The notes under the pieces are model-generated. The model was given only the letters and a program-made list of their open reading frames with translations, did not search any database and had not been told where the DNA came from. A stretch of 50,053 bases of DNA, from assembly GCA_015068825.1 (NCBI GenBank), contig SVJU01000014.1, positions 1-50,053 on the forward strand, written 5' to 3'. Made by a program: the position numbers and the translations under genes. Positions 45,130 through 50,053 of this stretch are shown here, piece by piece (position 1 is the first letter of the stretch; every line of letters starts with the position of its first letter). The DNA comes from Oscillospiraceae bacterium. Lineage in GTDB: Bacteria > Bacillota > Clostridia > UMGS1810.

Positions 45130-46252
45130 ATGATTGAACTGGAACAACTTAAAATTGAACTTTCAAGCATCAGTGAAAACATTGAGAATTTGAGGGATTC
45201 ACTTTGACATCTCAGGAGTTTTAGCTAAAATTGATGAACTTGAAAAAGAAACAATGCAGGAAGGTTTTTGGGACGATATGGAAAAAAGCCAGAAAATCCT
45301 AAAAAACTCAAAAGCACTTAAAAACAAACTTGAAAGATACGAAAATCTTAAAAACGATTATGACGACACTTTAATGCTTATTGATATGGCCATTGAAGAA
45401 GACGACGAAAGTATGTATCCTGAGCTTAGCCAGACTTCAAAAAGAATCAATAAAGAGCTTGAGGCACTTACGCTTGAAACACTTCTTAGCGGTCAGTATG
45501 ATAAAAACAATGCTATTTTAACACTTCATGCCGGTGCAGGCGGAACAGAGGCACAGGACTGGACAGAAATGCTTCTTAGAATGTATACCCGTTATGCCGA
45601 AAGAAATGATTTTAGTGTTGAAACGCTTGATTTTCTTGCAGGTGATGAAGCAGGCGTTAAAAGTGTAACCATTCTTATTTCGGGAATCAATGCTTACGGC
45701 TATTTAAAAGCCGAAAAAGGTATTCACCGTCTGGTAAGAATCTCTCCTTTTGACTCTTCAGGACGAAGACATACTTCTTTTGCATCAGCAGAAATTATGC
45801 CGGAAATTGAAGATGACATTGAAATTGAAATCAATGCCGACGATTTAAGAATTGACACCTATCGTTCTTCAGGTGCAGGCGGTCAGCACATTAACAAAAC
45901 CGACTCTGCTATAAGAATTACACATATTCCAACAGGAATTGTTGTATCCTGTCAGAATGAAAGGTCACAGCACAAAAACAAAGATACTGCTATGAAAATG
46001 CTTAAATCAAAGCTTATTGAAATTAAAGAAAGAGAACACATGGAAAAAATCGAGGATATAAAAGGCGTACAGAAAGATATTGCCTGGGGTAGCCAGATTC
46101 GCTCTTATGTGTTCCACCCATACAACCTTGTTAAAGACCACAGAACAAACTTTGAAATGGGAAATATTGGTGCAGTTATGGATGGCGATATTGACGGATT
46201 TATAAACGAATATTTAAAACAGTCAAATCTTGGCACAATAAACGAAAAATAA
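45130..46252 (+). CDS. prfB: Peptide chain release factor 2, with programmed +1 frameshift
   Basis: RF2, which ends translation at UGA and UAA. The gene starts at ATG 45130; 25 codons later the zero frame meets TGA at 45205-45207 in the context CTTTGAC, the classical RF2 frameshift site. GAGGG a few bases upstream acts as the internal Shine-Dalgarno. After a +1 shift the frame continues DISGVLAKIDELEKE to 46252, about 373 aa in all. The stop-codon recognition motif SPF (RISPFDSSGRR) and the catalytic GGQ (GAGGQHINKTDSA) are present. Annotations starting at 45254 would miss the N-terminus. It follows secA and precedes the PpiC gene by 14 nt. Confidence 0.97.
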
Positions 46253-46266
46253 AGGAGAAATACAAA

Positions 46267-47409
46267 ATGAAAAAAACTTTAAAAACATTTGTTGCAGGTA
46301 TTTTATGCGGTGCTCTTATTATGGGTATTCCTGCACTTGCAAACAGCATAAAAGAAATGATTGAAGTTACTCTTAACACAATAACAGTTAAAGTTAACGG
46401 CACAAAAGTTGAAGGCGACAATATTCTTTATAACGACACAACTTATGTTCCGCTTCGAAAAGTTGCCGAAATGCTTGGCAAAAATGTAAAATGGGACGAT
46501 GCAACAAAATCTGCCGACATTTGTGACAAAGCTGAAAATGAAATAGTATTTGCAGGTGATGCTTTAGGAGAGATTGAAGGCAAAATTATTTACAAAGATC
46601 AGCTTGATATGTATATATCTCTTGCAAAAGCTGCAGATGCCAACCTTAACGATTCAGATGCTTTAAACAAAGCAAAAGAAAATATTGTTTTTGACGAAGC
46701 AATTGTTCTTATGGCAAAAGAATCTGGCATTGTTATAGATAATGAATTTTACGATAAATACAATGCTTATGTAGAGCAGATGAACGCTCAATACGGCGAT
46801 TTTGAACAGCTTCTTAATGCGGTAGGTTATACCAAACAATCTTATCAGCTTGTTCAGGAAATTGAATATTTAAAATCAAAAATCATCGAAAAAAATAAAG
46901 ATCTTTATGCTCCAAAAGGTGACGAATTAGCTAAATACTATGAAGACAACAAAGAATATTTTAAATATGACGGTTTAATTGCAAAACACATTCTTTTATC
47001 AACACAGAACGAAGACGGAACAGAAAAAACCTCCTCACAGATTAAAGCCGTTGAAAGAAAAGCAAACGAAATCTATGCAAAAATCAACAGAGGCGGCGAT
47101 TTTGATGCTCTTATGAAAGAACATAGTGAAGACCCAGGTCTTGAAACATATCCTGATGGTTACACCTTTACAAAAGGTGAAATGGTTGAAGAATTTGAAA
47201 AAGCAGCTTATGCACTTGAAATCGGCGAAGTTTCAAAACCTGTAAAATCCCAGTTTGGATATCACATTATTAAACTTGTTGATAAAATTGAATATTTTGA
47301 TATAACTGATACTAATGTTATTGCATACATAAATTCACAAATTGAAAACAAAAAACTTAATGAAGATATCGCCAAAAAAGCTGATGCTATCAGCGTAAAA
47401 TGGAACTGA
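46267..47409 (+). CDS. Exported PpiC foldase with copper-amine-oxidase-N domain
   Basis: 380-aa protein with an N-terminal signal or anchor (TFVAGILCGALIMGIPALA, no lipobox). A copper amine oxidase N-terminal-type domain follows (about residues 35-85: VKVNG, then TTYVPLRKVAEMLGKNVKWD). This is a wall-associated module in Clostridia, not a copper enzyme. A SurA_N-like helical region comes next, and then a parvulin domain (about residues 240-345: IAKHILLS to QFGYHIIKLVD). It should aid folding of secreted proteins. Its PpiC segment is strikingly close to that of the lipoprotein at 26948-27970 (shared EDPGLxTxPxGYTFxKGEMV). It lies 14 nt after prfB in the secA operon, a fitting place for a secretion foldase. 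Confidence 0.9.
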   Translation: MKKTLKTFVAGILCGALIMGIPALANSIKEMIEVTLNTITVKVNGTKVEGDNILYNDTTYVPLRKVAEMLGKNVKWDDATKSADICDKAENEIVFAGDALGEIEGKIIYKDQLDMYISLAKAADANLNDSDALNKAKENIVFDEAIVLMAKESGIVIDNEFYDKYNAYVEQMNAQYGDFEQLLNAVGYTKQSYQLVQEIEYLKSKIIEKNKDLYAPKGDELAKYYEDNKEYFKYDGLIAKHILLSTQNEDGTEKTSSQIKAVERKANEIYAKINRGGDFDALMKEHSEDPGLETYPDGYTFTKGEMVEEFEKAAYALEIGEVSKPVKSQFGYHIIKLVDKIEYFDITDTNVIAYINSQIENKKLNEDIAKKADAISVKWN

Positions 47410-47426
47410 TTTATACATAAAAAAAC

Positions 47427-47453
47427 AGGCGGATTTTATCCGCCTTTTTATTT
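47427..47453 (+). terminator. Terminator of the secA-prfB-PpiC operon
   Basis: Stem AGGCGGAT / ATCCGCCT with a TTT loop, followed by TTTTATTTG. Confidence 0.9.
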
Positions 47454-47475
47454 GTTAAAGGAGGTTATAAATTTT

Positions 47476-47985
47476 ATGGTTGAAGAAAAACTTACCCTTG
47501 GCGAAAAAATAAAAGAACTCCGCCGTGCAGTTGGAATGTCGCAATTGGAACTTGCTAATAAAATAAAGGTAGGAAAAACAACTATATCAAATTACGAAAA
47601 TGGATATAGTATTCCTACATTTGATATAAGAGAGAAACTCGCAGATGCCCTTGATGCTTCATTGGAATATTTTTTGTCTGACGAAGAAATAGACAACTTA
47701 AGCGATAATCATATATATTTTTCAAGAGTTACAAAAATTCCTGTTTTTGAAAAAAATTCAAGCTACGAAATAATAACATCTAACCAAAACCGTTACATAC
47801 CGCGATATCTTGAGATCCCCTCCTGCAAAAATGTTCGTACTGGCAATTTTGTTTCAATACAGTGTCCTGACAACGCAATGGATAACTTAAATATCAAAAA
47901 AGGTGATTTTATTGTAATTGAAACAATCGAAAGCATCCCATGTCTTTATAACAAACTCTCTTTTTATCTTTTCAAGCTCGCATAA
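47476..47985 (+). CDS. Cro/CI-family regulator with degenerate S24-like C-terminus, 3' end likely truncated
   Basis: 169-aa regulator. The N-terminal helix-turn-helix is clear (GMSQLELANKIKVGKTTISN, about residues 20-45). The C-terminal half resembles the LexA/CI S24 domain (GNFVSIQCPDNAMDNLNIKK), with Ala where the catalytic Ser of the D-S-M motif should be. Right after the ETIESIP segment the sequence turns unusual (CLYNKLSFYLFKLA) and stops, overlapping by 99 nt a gene on the other strand. The normal domain end (catalytic Lys and last strands) is missing. The gene was probably cut at about 47935. The start is ATG 47476 behind AAAGGAGG; the open frame to 47452 has no RBS. Confidence 0.8.
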   Translation: MVEEKLTLGEKIKELRRAVGMSQLELANKIKVGKTTISNYENGYSIPTFDIREKLADALDASLEYFLSDEEIDNLSDNHIYFSRVTKIPVFEKNSSYEIITSNQNRYIPRYLEIPSCKNVRTGNFVSIQCPDNAMDNLNIKKGDFIVIETIESIPCLYNKLSFYLFKLA

Positions 47986-48378
47986 AACATCAAAAAACGA
48001 TTTTTCAGCCTGTTTTAAATCTTCCTTATACTTTCTTTGCTTTTCTCTTTCTAATCTTTCACGCTCTATTTTTCTTCGTTCTGATACACTTAAAGGTCTT
48101 ATTTTTACAAGGTTTAAATTAAAATCGTAATCAATTCTTGCAATAGCCTGTTTTAATGGTAGGTTAAAAAGCTTCATTACAAAATCAATAACACTTCCGC
48201 CCTCACCGCATCCGAAGCATTTAAACTTTCTGCCATCGGCATAAATCTTTAAAGACGGTGTTTTTTCGTTGTGAAAAGGGCAGCAAATAAATCCTGCCCT
48301 ATTCGGTTTAAATCCGTAAAGATTAAGTGCATCAAACATACTTACTCTTTCGGTAATTTCTCTTATTGTGTCAATCAT
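47887..48378 (-). CDS. CHC2 zinc-finger (DnaG-type) phage protein, 3' end likely altered
   Basis: About 163 aa. The CHC2 primase zinc finger is visible as CCPFHNEKTPSLKIYADGRK followed by CFGCGEGGSVIDFVMKLF. No TOPRIM domain follows; instead there is a basic, Arg/Lys-rich helix (RRKIERERLEREKQRKY). Stand-alone CHC2 proteins of this kind are common in phage and integrative-element replication modules. The start is ATG 48378, or GTG 48387. The last 30 or so codons lie antisense to the regulator gene and do not read like the usual end of such proteins. Its start overlaps the upstream ERCC4 nuclease gene. Confidence 0.78.
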   Translation of the reverse strand: MIDTIREITERVSMFDALNLYGFKPNRAGFICCPFHNEKTPSLKIYADGRKFKCFGCGEGGSVIDFVMKLFNLPLKQAIARIDYDFNLNLVKIRPLSVSERRKIERERLEREKQRKYKEDLKQAEKSFFDVLCELEKIKREFVIKTWDAFDCFNYNKITFFDI

Positions 48379-48835
48379 TGTTATCACCCAAAAGCTCTAT
48401 TATTTTTTTACCTGTTTCAGCTTTAGTACAGAATAAAAAATCTACATCGTATTTTTCGGAAATTGTTCTTAATGTCCTGTAAAGTCTTTCACCGCTCCAG
48501 GCATAAGGATTTTTGTCAAGTCTTGGATTTTGCCACTCTCTTACATCTTCAAGGCAAGTAATATTCCTTGAATGTTCACAAAGTATAATAAGCTTAATCC
48601 CTGCTTCTTTCGCTCTTGTAAGTTCCTCTCTGAAGCGTTTGTGTCCCTGACATACATTTGAATAAATTTCGCTTAAATTCTGCTTTCGGTCTATAATAAG
48701 TCTTGGATTGTCAAGGCTCATATAATCACCAACATAAAGCTTGCTTGTATAATGCGATACACCGCATTTATCAAATGTTGCAATAATTTTTGCTATCGCC
48801 TTTGCTTTTTCCCTCGAATCAATCTGGATTTGCAT
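48371..48835 (-). CDS. ERCC4-type nuclease (phage-like)
   Basis: 154-aa nuclease of the ERCC4/XPF fold. The active-site residues are visible: IDSREK at the N-terminus (Asp and Glu) and IDRKQNLSEI (the E/D-R-K segment, about residue 48). A basic helix follows (CQGHKRFREELTRAKEAG). Such small ERCC4 proteins are frequent in phages and mobile elements of Firmicutes, next to ssb and primase genes, as here. It likely cuts branched or flap DNA during recombination. It follows ssb by 13 nt. Confidence 0.85.
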   Translation of the reverse strand: MQIQIDSREKAKAIAKIIATFDKCGVSHYTSKLYVGDYMSLDNPRLIIDRKQNLSEIYSNVCQGHKRFREELTRAKEAGIKLIILCEHSRNITCLEDVREWQNPRLDKNPYAWSGERLYRTLRTISEKYDVDFLFCTKAETGKKIIELLGDNND

Positions 48836-48848
48836 CTACATCACCTTC

Positions 48849-49274
48849 CTAAAACGGCAAATCATCATCATTTGTCGGTGCAAATCCTTCAGGTGCAGGA
48901 AGTGAATTATCATCTTGTTTATTATCAGCTGATGCCTTTGTGCTTTTTTCTGCTCCGCTTGGTTTTCCGCTTGTAAAATCAATCTTATCAGCAATAACAT
49001 CCATTCCATATCTTGTAGTTCCGTCTTCATCCCATTTGCGTGTTTGAAGTCTGCCTATTATTCCAATGCCCTGACCTTTTACAAAATATTTACCTACAAA
49101 CTCTGCTGTATTTCCAAAAGCAGTACAGTTTATAAAGTCAGCTTCATATTCATCATTGTCATTTTTATAGTTTCTTTGTACCGTAACAGAAAAACGAGCA
49201 TATTTTGTTCCGCTTTGTGTTTCGTTTATCTCTATATCCCTTGTAAGTCTGCCTATCAAACAAACATTATTCAT
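48849..49274 (-). CDS. ssb: Single-stranded DNA-binding protein
   Basis: 141-aa SSB. The OB-fold begins MNNVCLIGRLTRDIEI and has the typical FINCTAFGNTAEFVGKYF. A flexible linker is followed by the acidic tip NDDDLPF, which binds partner proteins. It lies in the phage-like module, its start overlapping the exonuclease stop by 8 nt, so this is probably the element's own copy rather than the chromosomal ssb beside rpsF. Confidence 0.95.
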   Translation of the reverse strand: MNNVCLIGRLTRDIEINETQSGTKYARFSVTVQRNYKNDNDEYEADFINCTAFGNTAEFVGKYFVKGQGIGIIGRLQTRKWDEDGTTRYGMDVIADKIDFTSGKPSGAEKSTKASADNKQDDNSLPAPEGFAPTNDDDLPF

Positions 49275-49884
49275 ACTGTAAATCCTCCAAGCTTATAATA
49301 TCCTTTAAAACCTTTGTTCTCTTGCAATAATCACACTTTTCGCACCTTACAGGCTCTATAAGTCCTTTTTTAATGTCGGCAAAACGCCTGATGTGTGTTT
49401 TCACCGTTTCATAAGCAAGTGTTAAAAACTCTTTTGGAATACTAAATATACCTAAATCGGGTTCATCCTCTTTTGTAGCACCTGCAATAAAGAATGGAAG
49501 TGCATCACCCTCAACAGCCTGATACATTGCACCCTGAATGTCATATCCCCAAGCCTCAATAAAATTAAGCTTGCCTTGTCCTTCTTCCCATATAGGTGCA
49601 AAGTCTTTCATAATTTTAAGGTCTACAATGGCTCTGCCTTTGTGGTATGAATCAATTTTAATCTTTACAGGAACACCTTCTATTTCACCGGTCTTAATAA
49701 CTTGCTTTTCGCCCGACATGTACCGCATAAACATTTCATCACGGCTTATTCTTTCGATTATGTATTCTGCGTGTTTGAACTCAGCTCTTAAAGTTCCTTT
49801 TTGTGTAAATATTTCGGGATGCTGTGCTTTAAAAATATCCAAAGTTCCTTCAAAATGTGCATCTACATAAGAGCCTATAAGCAT
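49267..49884 (-). CDS. PD-(D/E)XK exonuclease, RecE/DUF3799-like (main part)
   Basis: 205-aa frame from ATG 49884, the catalytic part of a RecE-like phage exonuclease. It starts MLIGSYVDAHFEG, a segment internal to the family. The active site is VKIKIDSYHKGRAIVDLKIM (Asp, then Asp-x-Lys). C-terminal cysteines (RCEKCDYCKRTKV) may bind an Fe-S cluster or zinc. The frame is open upstream with family-like sequence (TVKGEFETKQTVA) to about 49925. The real N-terminus sits in another frame at 49916-50023, so the gene is split by a frameshift. Together with ssb and the ERCC4 nuclease it makes a recombination module. Confidence 0.8.
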   Translation of the reverse strand: MLIGSYVDAHFEGTLDIFKAQHPEIFTQKGTLRAEFKHAEYIIERISRDEMFMRYMSGEKQVIKTGEIEGVPVKIKIDSYHKGRAIVDLKIMKDFAPIWEEGQGKLNFIEAWGYDIQGAMYQAVEGDALPFFIAGATKEDEPDLGIFSIPKEFLTLAYETVKTHIRRFADIKKGLIEPVRCEKCDYCKRTKVLKDIISLEDLQYE

Positions 49885-49915
49885 TGCTACTGTCTGCTTT
49901 GTCTCAAACTCACCT

Positions 49916-50023
49916 TTAACAGTTGCCAGCTCTTGCTTCGCACTCCATAAAGTTTTTAAACTGTGTAGAACCCATATACTTTAATTCATTTTCTTTGCTG
50001 AAATAATTCTCATTAGTTATCAT
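49916..50023 (-). pseudogene. N-terminal piece of the RecE-like exonuclease, separated by a frameshift
   Basis: 35-codon frame from ATG 50023 behind AGAGGT, starting MITNENYFSKENELKYMGST and containing FKNFMECEARA, the usual family N-terminus. It ends at TAA 49918-49916. Removing one G of the GG at 49926-49927 fuses it to the main frame (CEARA-ATVKGEFE), giving an exonuclease of about 250 aa. A one-base insertion or a read error at the contig edge is the likely cause. Only 30 nt remain upstream in the window. Confidence 0.65.
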
Positions 50024-50053
50024 ATATAATTTACCTCTAACTCTCCATTGGTT

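Overview
The window looks like chromosomal DNA of a low-GC, anaerobic Firmicute of the class Clostridia. The grounds are AT-rich coding sequence with AGGAGG-type ribosome binding sites, a single-chain PurL-PurQ fusion, formate-tetrahydrofolate ligase, an [FeFe]-hydrogenase-like iron-sulfur protein next to DRTGG-domain proteins, an Etf-linked lactate dehydrogenase set, and the gene order glmU-prs-pth-mfd. I cannot name a genus.

Layout. (1) 30-804, minus strand: six tRNA genes (Val, Asp, Phe, Gly, Cys, Met in transcription order) behind a strong sigma-A-type promoter. (2) 834-5434, minus: tyrS, DRTGG protein, anti-sigma-type ATPase, hydrogenase-like Fe-S protein, second DRTGG protein, hslO. (3) 5508-8894: an ATPase and an M23 cell-wall peptidase on minus, and three small unknown genes on plus. 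(4) 8945-20065, minus: one purine operon purE-purM-purN-purO-purH(AICARFT only)-purD-purL-fhs, led by a promoter, a ZTP (pfl) riboswitch and its terminator. (5) 20278-27970, plus: glmU, prs, pth, mfd and a PrsA-like foldase lipoprotein.

(6) 28184-38709, plus: a 10.5 kb accessory operon and the most unusual part of the window. In order it holds a 120-aa unknown, a cytoplasmic GH13 amylase-type enzyme, a DUF4145/HEPN-like protein, a DUF4145-like domain fused to a pseudokinase, an apparently active Ser/Thr kinase, a 51-aa protein, a Upf1-like SF1 helicase with an interrupted N-terminus, a 381-aa unknown, a zinc-ribbon membrane protein and a multi-pass membrane protein. Kinase plus Upf1-like helicase recalls Mokosh-type phage defence, but the full set matches no system I know.

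(7) 38752-42195, minus: etfB-etfA-lctD, resembling the electron-confurcating lactate dehydrogenase of acetogens. (8) 42246-47409, plus: secA, prfB with its programmed +1 frameshift, and a copper-amine-oxidase-N/PpiC protein. (9) 47476-50053: a Cro/CI-type regulator whose 3' end runs into an oppositely oriented phage-like replication/recombination module (CHC2 primase-type zinc finger, ERCC4 nuclease, SSB, PD-(D/E)XK exonuclease). The last gene is frameshifted and reaches the window edge.

The purine operon makes logical sense as a unit: fhs supplies formyl-THF for PurN and the AICAR formyltransferase, and ZMP/ZTP, which builds up when formyl-THF is short, is the ligand of the leader riboswitch. 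All identifications are from reading motifs and lengths; no database search was run.
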